Shown piece after piece: positions 38,201-46,440 of a stretch of 64,000 bases of DNA. Positions within the stretch are counted from its first letter, which is position 1. Every line of letters starts with the position of its first letter. A model generated the notes under the pieces. It was given only the letters and a program-made list of their open reading frames with translations. It was not told where the DNA came from and searched no databases. Source of the DNA: Bin55 sp965205965 (GTDB lineage Bacteria > Pseudomonadota > Gammaproteobacteria > Pseudomonadales > Azotimanducaceae); NCBI GenBank assembly GCA_965205965.1, contig CBDBHT010000007.1, positions 1,364,001-1,428,000 on the forward strand, in the 5' to 3' direction. A program made the position numbers and the translations under genes.

Positions 38201-38474
38201 CATAGACTGCTAGTTCCACGCGTCTTGTAATTGATTCCTCTACTTCCGAGGGTGTTGCGCCGGGATACACGACCGAGACGGAGATGATTCCAAGGTCCAA
38301 AGTCGGGAAAAACGATGTCTTCAAGTTGAAACCCATTACCAGTCCACCGACCGATAGAAAGACCATCAGAAGATTAGCTGAGACTGAGTTTTTAGCGAAA
38401 AAAACAATCAGGTTTTTACCATGCTTTACCACGGTATTAGCCGATGATTGGATCGTCCTTGATGGTTCCGTCAT
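35292..38474 (-). CDS. RND-superfamily efflux pump, inner-membrane subunit
   Basis: 1060 residues, full-length AcrB/MexB-type. First helix ANLLMVFLSVGGLVMG, then the porter domain (VYPGATPSEVEESITRRVE), 5-6 helices including the proton-relay motif VLGIVVDDAIVVGEN with two Asp, a second large periplasmic loop and the closing six helices (IALSGVVVNDSLILIH, GLTPMLFETSIQAQFLIPMAISLATGIVFAS). The sequence type resembles pumps of unknown substrate common in marine proteobacteria. Its start overlaps the adaptor gene's stop by four bases. No outer-membrane TolC-like gene follows here. Confidence 0.92.
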   Translation of the reverse strand: MTEPSRTIQSSANTVVKHGKNLIVFFAKNSVSANLLMVFLSVGGLVMGFNLKTSFFPTLDLGIISVSVVYPGATPSEVEESITRRVELAVYGINGVEKTSSTASEGIGIVTIELKDFADWQAVKDDVENTIEQIANFPPKDAEAPKIKRIEASSDVIILAMTSDLPEREMRKYADIIETDLLDLPGVSQVLMLGARNYEISIEVSESELQRYQLTMAQVANALRRSSLNLSSGKIRTSTGDLLLRSDQKRERGEDFADIVLRSLPDGSVLRLRDIATIRDDFVEEELMNLVNGKPGVLLQVQKSEADDALKIADLVTEFVQSYETPPNVDLSVFNNQSEIIRSRLSLVARNGTLGFALVFLLLVLVLDLRLAVWVAMGVPISFLGALLFFDFFGLTMNMLSLFALIIVLGIVVDDAIVVGENIGAEREHGLTGADASIAGVQGVFGPVFIGVLTTMAAFAPLFFVPGVFGQILGIVPIVVIIVLSLSLVEAFFILPSHLAHAGTWSRWPLNSIQDSISGAVYRFRDRMLVPAVAVAVQHRYLTLLYGILFLALGLTLLSTGLVRFILFPNVETSELEAQVAFPLGTPFDTTKDAANRIEEALIAVNNRTNGTAVLGINKTIGGSISSGRRPSGQASMLSASHIAGIRAELHEKSTRTATANELARMWREEIGSIPGSERLIVTADMLGPGTGVQYELTHQDQDSLEKAARKLEEGLSSIPAFVDIQNSLSPGKRQYDIELTDAGKAAGLTQDDVARQLRQNFLGVEIQRIQRGRNELKVMLRYPVEERRNTNDFFNTRIRLADGTEMPLRIVAKVTESRSTSSITHVNGQRTVSVSASIETKIAPPAEAIKKLQSEVITKLKEDYPGLTINMAGTTQQQSEDLLSLGRLSLVAAMLIFVLLASQLRSYVKPFIILAAVPFGATGALIGHFIFGFDLSFVSIFGMIALSGVVVNDSLILIHRYNKTRENSHISAIDAVLEATRRRFRAIFLTTATTALGLTPMLFETSIQAQFLIPMAISLATGIVFASAITLFIVPSLLIIYEDIRALSRAKIWSTRAAA

Positions 38475-39649
38475 TTCGTGGTACTTGTCGTTCGGACCGG
38501 GCTACCTTGATCTACTCCGGATAAACCACCTACAACTATCCCTTCGCCGTAGCTGAAGGCGCGTACAATGTTGCCCTGATCCGTTCGGCCCACAATCGAA
38601 GGTGAAAACAGCTGTAGCAAGCCATTCACAACGATCCAGACTGAGTCGCCGGAGCGTGCAACTATATCGGGTAATACGATTGATTGGTCTATGGTCGGAC
38701 CATTCATTACCGCATGAACGAATGTACCAGGTAACGCTTGGGGAGGTTCCAAAAAACTGAGAAATAGAGTAGCGACTCGTGTTCGTGAATCGAGTTCCGC
38801 TGATATACGTTCGACATGTGCTTGCAATACGTCGTCACCGGCCATTACTGTCGCTGGTCGTCCGATGGCTGGATATAAAAATGACAGTGCTTCCGAAGTG
38901 ACCGCAATAGAGGCTTCAAGATCGTTCAAAGCGAAAGCTCTGCCAAACGATTGGCCTTGTGAGAGAAGTTGGCCTACTCCAATGTTACTGGAAACGATTA
39001 GCCCGTCGAAAGGTAAGGAAAACTTAGTTCTTGATAGGTTCAGTTCTGCGACCTTGACTCGTGCTTCCGCAGCGGTGATAAGTGCCGACGATCGTTTCTT
39101 CTGTGGTTCTTTTGCCACTAAAGGAGGTACGTCTTCTCCGGGATGTAGTAGATCATAATTTTTTCGGGCAGCGGTACTTTCGGCTTGCTGTAACTCTAGC
39201 ACTGCTCGTGCTGAATCGAGGTCTGCTTTAGCTTGTTCGAGAACTAATGCAAAGTCTTGTGCTTCAATTTCTAAGAGTAACTCACCTGCCCTAAAAGAAC
39301 CGCCGTCTCTAAGTGATTTTGATATCTTTGTGATTCGGCCTGAAACTTGCAATGCGAGACTGATATAACTGCGCACTACTATGCTGCCGGTGCCACGAAC
39401 CTGTATTGTGGATTTGACGACGTCTGGTTTGACGACTTCAACGATTACTGGAGCTTGCGAAAAGTTGTCGTTAACTGAATTGGAGATTGATTTTGAGTTT
39501 GCTTCGGGCGGTCGTGAAATGTAGAACGCAAAACCGAGTAATACTATAATCACCACGACTTGAATGATACCTATGATTCGAGTACGCGTAGTTCGTAGAT
39601 TAGGCAAACTTTCGGTTGTGTGCTCAGTGCTACGATTGAATACAGCCAA
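38471..39649 (-). CDS. RND efflux periplasmic adaptor (membrane-fusion protein)
   Basis: 392 residues. One N-terminal membrane helix (about 26-43), then the lipoyl/barrel-sandwich half (VSGRITKISKSLRDGGSFRAGELLLEIE), a coiled-coil hairpin (LEQAKADLDSARAVLELQQAESTAARKNYDLL), the second lipoyl half (LPFDGLIVSSNIGVGQLLSQGQ) and a beta-barrel. Bridges the pump to an outer-membrane channel. First gene of the two-gene (perhaps three with DoxX) operon. Confidence 0.92.
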   Translation of the reverse strand: MAVFNRSTEHTTESLPNLRTTRTRIIGIIQVVVIIVLLGFAFYISRPPEANSKSISNSVNDNFSQAPVIVEVVKPDVVKSTIQVRGTGSIVVRSYISLALQVSGRITKISKSLRDGGSFRAGELLLEIEAQDFALVLEQAKADLDSARAVLELQQAESTAARKNYDLLHPGEDVPPLVAKEPQKKRSSALITAAEARVKVAELNLSRTKFSLPFDGLIVSSNIGVGQLLSQGQSFGRAFALNDLEASIAVTSEALSFLYPAIGRPATVMAGDDVLQAHVERISAELDSRTRVATLFLSFLEPPQALPGTFVHAVMNGPTIDQSIVLPDIVARSGDSVWIVVNGLLQLFSPSIVGRTDQGNIVRAFSYGEGIVVGGLSGVDQGSPVRTTSTTK

Positions 39650-39790
39650 GATGCATCCTTAGTACGTGGCTTTTAAGTTAGGAATTCTAATACTGTCTCT
39701 TGGGCGTGGTCGGCTTACGAGTAGTGTTCTTGCTTAAATATCATGTTCATAACCGCATTGGTTTGAATTATGTCGAACTCGATCGAGTAG

Positions 39791-39867
39791 TGGTAGCTAC
39801 GGCTGGACTTGAACCAGCGACATCAGCATTATGAATGCTGTGCTCTAACCAACTGAGCTACGTAGCC
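39791..39867 (-). tRNA. tRNA-Met (anticodon CAT), elongator type
   Basis: 77 bases on the minus strand including CCA. Acceptor GGCTACG paired with CGTAGCT, D-arm AGCTCAGTTGGTTAGAGCA, anticodon stem CAGCA/TGCTG with loop TTCATAA, T-loop GGTTCAAGTCC. It strongly resembles elongator tRNA-Met rather than the initiator. A tRNA-Ile2 with modified CAT is less likely. Stands alone. Confidence 0.93.
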
Positions 39868-40080
39868 ACAGACCACTAACTTTGGGTATTGGGCACTATT
39901 AGACTTAGCGGTTGTTGCGTATTGCACTTGAATATCCCAAAGTACGATTCTCGTCGTTGAACGATTGCACGTCAATAAAAATCAGTTTTCTATATAGTCT
40001 ACCCAACTACGACAGTTGAACTAACGAAGTTCCATTTTATCGAAGCAACTTGAAATCTCCCGCTTCAGCAACTGTACAGT

Positions 40081-40181
40081 GCACCTCTATTTATTGCCTT
40101 TTTGACTGGCGCATCATGTTCGATATAAGTGTATGACTTTTAACGTTGTCAGGATTGTTCGCTTCGGATAAATAGAGGTGC
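40081..40181. repeat. Miniature inverted-repeat element, copy 2
   Basis: Perfect 14-bp terminal inverted repeats GCACCTCTATTTAT and ATAAATAGAGGTGC bound about 101 bp with a non-coding core (GATATAAGTGTATGACTTTT). This copy lies just upstream of the Bax-inhibitor-1 gene. The best preserved of the three copies. Confidence 0.8.
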
Positions 40182-40230
40182 CTTATAATATATCTATGTC
40201 AATTGTTGGCTGTGGAGGGCCGTTTGAACA

Positions 40231-40887
40231 ATGGTAAACGTACAATCGATTCGACTTGATACTCAACGCGCTATTGCAGTCAATCGCGTACTGCGTAACA
40301 CCTACTTGCTTCTGTCGCTGACTATAGCGTTCTGTGCGTTAGTTACGACTGCGGGGATTGTCCTTGGAATTGGAATGATGAACATATTTGTTTACATTGC
40401 TGGATTCTTTGGGTTTTCTTGGGCAGTTAACCGCACTGCAAATTCATCTTGGGGTCTCTTTTGGACGTTTGTCTTTGTTGGCTTTATCGGACTAGCGATG
40501 GCCCCAATGCTTGCTTACTACCTCTCCGTTCATCCGTTTCTTATTGTTCAGGCATTGGCTCTAACGGCAGCAACCTTCGTTGCTCTTTCACTTTATACCG
40601 TGGTTAGACGACAGGATTTCAGCTGGCTAGGTCAATTCCTTACGGTTGCATTTGTTGTTGTCTTAGGGTTGATTGTCGTGAGTTTTTTTGTTGATCTATC
40701 AGCATTTGCAATCGTGATATCAGGATTCATGGTTTTTGTTGCCGTAGCTCTAATGCTGTACCAAACGAGTCAAATCGTCCTAGGTGGCGAAACCAACTAT
40801 ATCATTGCTACGAACAACTTATTTGTGTCTGTGTATCTGCTATTCATGTATCTGTTGTCGATTTTAGGAATCATGAACAACGAATAG
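40231..40887 (+). CDS. Bax inhibitor-1 (BI-1/YccA) family membrane protein
   Basis: 218 residues with seven hydrophobic helices. NRVLRNTYLLLSLTIAFCALVT at the N-terminus and FVSVYLLFMYLLSILGIMNNE at the C-terminus are classic BI-1 family ends. In E. coli the relative YccA modulates FtsH proteolysis and YbhL/YetJ-type members act as pH-sensitive calcium leak channels. ATG at 40231 follows GGAGGG. Monocistronic. Confidence 0.92.
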   Translation: MVNVQSIRLDTQRAIAVNRVLRNTYLLLSLTIAFCALVTTAGIVLGIGMMNIFVYIAGFFGFSWAVNRTANSSWGLFWTFVFVGFIGLAMAPMLAYYLSVHPFLIVQALALTAATFVALSLYTVVRRQDFSWLGQFLTVAFVVVLGLIVVSFFVDLSAFAIVISGFMVFVAVALMLYQTSQIVLGGETNYIIATNNLFVSVYLLFMYLLSILGIMNNE

Positions 40888-40989
40888 ATACTTGTCTTTG
40901 TGGACAGTACTTTAGGATATTCTAGGAGTCTGCGCTACAGAAAAATTCCGGTACATGCCCATGCCTTTATCACACCATATATCGTGTCC

Positions 40990-41920
40990 ATGCTTCGTAG
41001 CAATGACCTCGAACTGCGTCCGCGTCTCGGGTAACGGTACGTGTTGAATCGCCGCCGCCAAAGGTCGGTGTGGGCGACGTTCAGTTCCACATCGGACACC
41101 ACGGTGCAGCCTAGTGATCCCGTTCCTGACCTTCGGGTGCAAGATCCGCAAGCCAGAGCGCATCCGCGCGCTATCCAGTTGCGCCTGCAGGTGCGGATGC
41201 TCGCCCGCGCGGGGCCCCGCGCCAGCAGGCCAGCAGAAAGCGCAGCCCATGTTGCTGAAGCAACCGGATCTAGGTCCCCTGCGAGAACAGCCTATCGGCG
41301 ATCACGATCAGCTTCATGCGCCGGTACCAGGAAGCCAGTACCGGAATCAGCCGGGGTCAAGCACTCCGCTCACTAGTCGTTCTTCACCGAGCTCTGTCCC
41401 CGTTGCGAACTGCCTTCACCGCCATCGGCGGCAGCATCTGCCGATGCTCTGGGTGCACCATCACCGCACACAACTGCTGATGGGAGTACGTGGTCGTGCC
41501 GTTGCGATGCCGGACCCGCAGGCAGCGCGGACCGTGGATCCGGTTGGGAGGAAAAAGTGCCGGTACCGTCCACGGCCATCAGATACTGGCCGCGCCACGC
41601 CCCCCGTCATCCGACCGAGGACTTTGCCGCGCTGAGCACGCTGCAGCACCTGCTGGAACGCCCGCTGAAAGCGCACTGGCGAGATCGGATCGGATCCAGG
41701 CGACGCGGCGAGACGGCGGAGGAGGAGAGTCGTGTCACAGGGAACCTGCTCCGGACCGTACAGACGGCGCAGATTCGCTGCCACTTGCAACAGCGAGGCG
41801 TGCTTCTCCAGAAACACGGCCAGTCCCCCCGACATCAGACACGCTCCGATGGAAAACTTCCGACCGGAAACCGGATCGACCACCTGATCGAAAACCGCAC
41901 GAACCGCTTGAAGCAGACTA
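40990..41920 (-). pseudogene. Remnant of an IS4-like transposase
   Basis: Read on the minus strand, pieces match the intact transposase at 46667-48010: an N-terminal part with NLRRLYGPEQVPCDTTLLLRRL (intact: NLRRLYQVDRVPCDTQMRTRL), RGKVLGRMTGG, then VDGTGTFSS (intact LDGTGFFSS), and further down RLLQQHGLRFLLACW. Many stops and frame changes separate them. Its 5-prime end is cut at 41921 by an IS5-like insertion. Old, dead element of a related but distinct type. Confidence 0.75.
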
Positions 41921-42678
41921 GGGCTTGTTGACACTATCTTGTTGTATAATTCTGATCTGGATCATTCGACAAGAGGTCGGCATGCAACTTACGGAAGAGC
42001 AATTTAACGAGATACAGGACTTGTTCCCGAAGCCCCGGGGCAATGTTCGATGGGGTCATCGGCGGGTACTAAATGGTATTCTGTATATTCTGAAACACGG
42101 TTGCCCCTGGCGCAGCCTGCCTGCGTGTTATGGGCGTTGGAACACGGTGTACGTGCAGATGAGACGCTGGGCGGAGCGTGGGGTGTTGGCGGCGGTGTTC
42201 GAGCGTTTGCGCGATCGGGGTCTGGTCGCCTCGGACACCGGGATAGCGATGTTGGACAGCACCTCGGTGAAGGTGCATCTGCTGGCGTTGGACGATCGTC
42301 GGGCGTGGAGTTTCTCCCTGTCCACCGGGGGCATCGGCACGATGCTCCGGAGGGTCGCTGGCTGCTCCAGCAGAGCGGTCTGAAGCACCCAAAGTATGTG
42401 ATTATGGACCGTGCGTATGAAGACGACCGGACGCGGCGGGTGGTGCAAGACTTGGGAGCCACGCCCGTGGTGCCACCTCGAACGACACGCCGGAAACCTT
42501 GGTCCTTCGATCGCCAGCTTGTATATGCCCGCCGCAACGAAGTGGAACGCCTGTTCGGCAGGCTCAAGCGGTATCGCCGCGTGGGGACGCGTTACGACAA
42601 ACTCGACGTCATGTTCGCTGGGTTCATTTATCTGGCCCTGATATACGAAATGATCAGGAATTTAGTGTAAACACGCCC
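41921..42678 (+). mobile_element. IS5-like insertion sequence, copy 1 (internally deleted)
   Basis: Ends GGGCTTGTTGACAC and GTGTAAACACGCCC form the terminal inverted repeat, flanked by TA on both sides, the target duplication. At 758 bp it is 82 bp shorter than copy 2 (48234-49073), with the missing block removed between GTGAAGGTGCA and TCTGCTGG. Inserted into the IS4-like remnant. Confidence 0.85.
41981..42670 (+). pseudogene. IS5-like transposase, copy 1, broken
   Basis: MQLTEEQFNEIQDLFPKPRGNVRW opens the protein and GILYILKHGCPWRSLPACYG follows, typical of the IS427-like group of IS5. MLDSTSVKVH (first Asp) is joined directly to LLALDDRRAW by the deletion. A frame change near 42330 moves to SGLKHPKYVIMDRAYEDDRTR (second Asp), and a further change near 42520 leads to ARRNEVERLFGRLKRYRRVGTRYDKL (Glu). 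Not functional. Confidence 0.85.
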
Positions 42679-42786
42679 TACTAATATAATCAGACACTCT
42701 TTCTAGGAACTCTTAGTTGAGTTTTGGGTTGGTTGTAGAGATCATATCTCAATTTAGATCGCTTCCATGCTTGGTCAATTGATTTA

Positions 42787-43686
42787 TCAAACTGCGTCCA
42801 TGAGGGCAACGAATACCTCCTTGTGGTGCCAACCTACGAACGTCGGATCAGGAAGGTAGTCTTCACTCGCTGGCAAAATGATTTCTTTGGAATCGAACTG
42901 CCCGAGAGAGTTTTGCACGCCTCTACCACTCAATGATTTGGCTACGACTACCCTTTGATCGAACGATAGCGTGAAAGCACCCCTGTCGAACAAGCGGTGA
43001 TGAAGCACACACAGCGAGAGTCCATTCTTAATGGAATCAGGACCTCGAGCTCGGTGCCATTTGATATGAGCACCCTCCAACGCGAGGGGCTCATTGTCGA
43101 GGCGAACCGCAAAAGCGCATACAGCGCATTGATAACCGTACGCTTCCAACACGCTTCTCCCAAATGAGGAATCACGAACTCTTCGGCGGAAAATCGAAAA
43201 TTCCGAATCGATGCCGACCTTGTACATAATTTCATCGTGGCGAGTGGGTGGGAAATGAGCCTCTATCAACATATACGCAATTTCGATCGCAAGTTTTGGA
43301 TCCTTTTGAAATGCCATAAAAATGTCTTCCGGGAAACCACCTTGAGCCTGGTGTTGGATCAAAGAACTCTTGTGAGCACCTCCACTCGGACTGACGGTGA
43401 TGCGGTGTGCGTTGGGAATTTCCCATAGACCGTCATTCTGGAGATGCCAGAAAGGACTCTCTGTATGCAGAATTTGACGGCGTGGTCCAAATTGTCTCAG
43501 GAGCTGCTTCAAGGCAATATCTACAACATGGTAGGATACCAAACGACCTTCGCCTCTAAGGCATCTTCCGATTGCCCACAATACAAGCAAGGGCTTGTGC
43601 GGAGCACGCCGACCGTTCGCTTGCCAAATCCGAAGGTTGGCAAATCGAGCTCGCAAATCGTCCGGCTTCATACCGTGTGACTCCAT
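42787..43686 (-). CDS. Type IV restriction HNH endonuclease with sulfur-binding-type N-terminal domain
   Basis: 299 residues. The N-terminal half (WQANGRRAPHKPLLVLWAIGRCLRGE, then LLRQFGPRRQILHTESPFWHLQNDGLWEI) is the SBD seen in ScoMcrA-like enzymes that bind phosphorothioate-modified DNA. The C-terminal half is an HNH nuclease: YGYQCAVCAF (zinc Cys pair), LEGAHIKWHRARGPDSIKNGLSLCVLHHRLFDRGAFTLS with the catalytic His-Asn-His and second metal ligands, and YLPDPTFVGWHHKEVF. It would cut incoming Dnd/Ssp-modified DNA. Complete and single, between IS copies, consistent with acquisition as a defence gene. Binding to phosphorothioate is inferred from family knowledge. Confidence 0.85.
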   Translation of the reverse strand: MESHGMKPDDLRARFANLRIWQANGRRAPHKPLLVLWAIGRCLRGEGRLVSYHVVDIALKQLLRQFGPRRQILHTESPFWHLQNDGLWEIPNAHRITVSPSGGAHKSSLIQHQAQGGFPEDIFMAFQKDPKLAIEIAYMLIEAHFPPTRHDEIMYKVGIDSEFSIFRRRVRDSSFGRSVLEAYGYQCAVCAFAVRLDNEPLALEGAHIKWHRARGPDSIKNGLSLCVLHHRLFDRGAFTLSFDQRVVVAKSLSGRGVQNSLGQFDSKEIILPASEDYLPDPTFVGWHHKEVFVALMDAV

Positions 43687-44207
43687 CGTGTACGCCTATC
43701 GGTGACCAGCATATTAAACGAGACAATAAGTACACCGATCTATTGAACGATTGTTGCTGTTAATCCATATAGAAAAAAGGTTGAATATCGGTGAGATTCT
43801 TTGAGAACACGCGTTCGCCGATGAGCAAGATCGCTCTTCCAACGCGAGGCTGACGAGAGTACGTATCGCATCTATGATCTTTTTAAGTACACCCTCGAAT
43901 GGTCTGTTTATTAGCTCAATCCGACCATCATCAATGCTATAACCCTTTTCATTTAGTACCTTTCAAAGGCAATCAATGTGGTCTGGCTCTTGCACTGTCG
44001 GTCTCTTCCAACATGATCAATGTCGCGCCGGAAACAATATCACCACCAAGTTTATACGTTCCACCTCCTGCGAATCCATCAACAAGGTCAAGTTTAAATA
44101 TTTCCTGCTACGGATAGACATTTAGAGTATCATAGTATGCTTTTAAGCAACATCGCAGCACACCTAACTTTGCTTTACTATGGGATTCTAAGGACGGAGG
44201 AGGTTCA
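43687..44207. other. Intergenic region, nothing recognised
   Basis: About 520 bp with only short frames lacking motifs. It separates the HNH endonuclease from the DUF5131 gene. Possibly eroded accessory sequence. Confidence 0.4.
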
Positions 44208-44969
44208 TTAGGATGCCATTCGCAGTCCATCTCGTGCTTCCTCAGCCATAACTACAGGAATAGCGTTATATTCGGCTCCGTTCAGTAGACGCCCGCCGCT
44301 TTTGGACGTTCTTCCTCCCCATTGTTTAAAGAAGAAATCAACCCCTTCTTTTGCACATTTGTCGCGGATTTCCAATACCCATTTCACGTTCATTGGCCGA
44401 GCTTGAGGGCCACTTTCACCCCCGACAATCACCCACGAAATCCCCTCAAGATTAAGGTCGTGCATGGGGCTTAACAGCGGCTCAATCGAGAGAAAACGAA
44501 CGGCAATCGGTGCAGATTGTATGTGGCTAATTCGTGTAATAGACATGTTGTCCTCGACCGATACGCCGCACCAAATGTGAGATGGGACCATTGCGCCCTC
44601 GTATCTCCGACGAAGGTAATTTTTCATTAATGAGCTTCGCTTTGTTAATACTTGAAATATGTGCTGGTTCGCAGTTTCCATTGTGTCGAAGACACTATCT
44701 ATAAAACTGACAGGGATATTTTTGTGGAACAGGTCACTCATGGAATTCACAAATATTCTTCGTGGTTTCTTCCATCTTAATGGTTGCGTGAGCCGTTCTG
44801 GCCGAAGGGTTAAGTCAAAACCACGTTCAAATGGATGGCCTACCGTCCCTCTAAATCGTTCCGCGAATCTCTGTGCATAGCAGTTATCACAACCGCGCGT
44901 AATCTTGGTGCATCCCGTAACGGGATTCCATGTCGAGTCGGCCCACTCAATTTTCGATTTCTCACTCAT
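44208..44969 (-). CDS. Phage Gp37/Gp68-like protein (DUF5131)
   Basis: About 253 residues from the ATG at 44969 (MSEKSKIEWADSTWNPVTGC); an upstream ATG at 45017 would add 16 poorly conserved residues. Family signature EWADSTWNPVTGCTKITRGCDNCYAQRFAERF includes three Cys in a CxxxxxxCxxC arrangement reminiscent of iron-sulfur/radical-SAM sites. PRRIFVNSMSDLFHKNIP, HIFQVLTKRS, VRFLSIEPLLSP, WVIVGGESGPQARPMNVKWV and FFKQWGG are all conserved. Found in phages and genomic islands, often with a three-Cys-motif partner, which is not seen here. Function unknown. Confidence 0.88.
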   Translation of the reverse strand: MSEKSKIEWADSTWNPVTGCTKITRGCDNCYAQRFAERFRGTVGHPFERGFDLTLRPERLTQPLRWKKPRRIFVNSMSDLFHKNIPVSFIDSVFDTMETANQHIFQVLTKRSSLMKNYLRRRYEGAMVPSHIWCGVSVEDNMSITRISHIQSAPIAVRFLSIEPLLSPMHDLNLEGISWVIVGGESGPQARPMNVKWVLEIRDKCAKEGVDFFFKQWGGRTSKSGGRLLNGAEYNAIPVVMAEEARDGLRMAS

Positions 44970-45065
44970 ATACAGGCTCTTGATCCATTTCATCGTGAAA
45001 TAGATGTATACAAACATGCATGTAATTGTAGGCGTCCAGTGAATAACCTATCAAACAGTCTTTTA

Positions 45066-45085
45066 TTTAAGGGCACCTCTATTGG
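45066..45085. repeat. Partial end of the miniature inverted-repeat element
   Basis: TTAAGGGCACCTCTATT is the left end of the ~105-bp element. The rest is absent. Lies between the divergent DUF5131 and NERD genes. Confidence 0.5.
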
Positions 45086-45227
45086 GGGATGAGTTCGATC
45101 CAACACCGTCATTCCTTCATTCCTGAACGGAATCATGACTTTTTGGTGCGTGCGTAGCCTTGGTAGACGCATAGAAGCTGTTTCTGGCAAACTGCCTCCG
45201 TTATTCACACTTATGAGAGGAAATTGT

Positions 45228-45941
45228 ATGAGGCGCAATGCCGGGGCGGTCGTCCGCAACAGACTTCTGAAACGATCTCTGATTCTTTCAATGCTCATGG
45301 GTATCTGTACGGGCGGCCTTGTCGGTGCGTTAATAGATTGGTGGATCGTCTGGGTCGCCGATCTGATCAATGTGAATATGGGATGGTCAAACCCTTCGTT
45401 TTTCGTATTCTTACCCGCTTTTATACTGACTTATTGGTACCCTCATGTAGGTGGAGAATGGCGACTTGAGAATCTGTCCAAAGGCTTTGATGCCGAGATG
45501 AGAGTGGGGCAGGTCATTGAATATGCGATTACCGATGCCAGGTGCGCCGTTGCCCATTCAGTTACGTCCATAGCCAAAGTCGGCGACATAGACCACATAG
45601 TTGCTACACCAGCAGCTATCTGGGTTGTGGAAACTAAATACCGAAAGGTTCCTAGGAAAGCTTTCCCTAAAGTTTTAGAAAGGATCGCTGACAATGCGAA
45701 ATCCGTCAGGGATTGGGCTAAGTACCTTGGATACCAAGATGTGCAAGTCCATCCATGTTTGATACTGGCCTATGAATCGAAGATCCGTAAAAACAAATAC
45801 GATAAGCGGGGTGAGACGATACGAGTGTATCTTCCGGACCAAGTCGCTCAAGCCATCAAGAAGGATCTTGAAAACGGCGGCAACTTTGACGAACGGCTAT
45901 CTCGGGAGGTTTGGAAACTGGGCACCGTGATCAAGTCATGA
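45228..45941 (+). CDS. NERD-domain (nuclease-related) membrane protein
   Basis: About 237 residues from ATG 45228, chosen because GAGAGGA stands seven bases upstream; the frame is open from 45135. Two membrane helices (SLILSMLMGICTGGLVGALIDWW and FFVFLPAFILTYWY) precede a NERD domain: GFDAEMRVGQVIEYAI, VGDIDHIVATPAAIWVVETKY with the Asp and Glu-x-Lys triad of the restriction-enzyme-like fold, and a final QVHPCLILAYES. NERD proteins occur in mobile elements and some defence systems. The triad suggests nuclease activity, not demonstrated. Divergent from DUF5131. Confidence 0.85.
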   Translation: MRRNAGAVVRNRLLKRSLILSMLMGICTGGLVGALIDWWIVWVADLINVNMGWSNPSFFVFLPAFILTYWYPHVGGEWRLENLSKGFDAEMRVGQVIEYAITDARCAVAHSVTSIAKVGDIDHIVATPAAIWVVETKYRKVPRKAFPKVLERIADNAKSVRDWAKYLGYQDVQVHPCLILAYESKIRKNKYDKRGETIRVYLPDQVAQAIKKDLENGGNFDERLSREVWKLGTVIKS

Positions 45942-46440
45942 CCTTCACAATCATGCCATAGGTGAACTCAGGCATAATTCGCCGCTCGAAGCAACAGTAA
46001 ACCAGTGCAGGCCCTGAGGATCCACATGTTTCGTTTTGAGCAACGACGTTTTGAGGCAGCAAAACCTCTTCAAGTGCCGCCTTCGTAGCAGACATGTACG
46101 TGTCCGACCAGATTCTGAAACCCTTGGCTCTGCTCGCATAACCCTACTTTTGAAAGAAAACCCGACTTTCATTCCCGCCTTCGGCGGTATCATGATGTCA
46201 GTAGCACCAATCTTCCATAATATTGGGGCGCATTCGCCTATCGTTGCGGCCAACACTTCCGGGAGTCGCTGCCATGTTGACTACTGAAAACCTCCACGCC
46301 GTACAACCCCGCACCCGTCAAAATCTTGTATATGCCACCAAGACACGCTATAAATTTATAAGCATGCACAGCAATTGGTAGACTACTAATATTTGAAGTC
46401 GTATCAAATACTCACTTCAAATCTTGCTTGGCTATCTTAC
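45942..46440. other. Intergenic region ending at the IS4-like insertion
   Basis: About 500 bp. Short minus-strand frames (around 45951-46256) show no recognisable domain. The last nine bases (CTATCTTAC, 46432-46440) are the target site duplicated by the next element. Confidence 0.4.
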
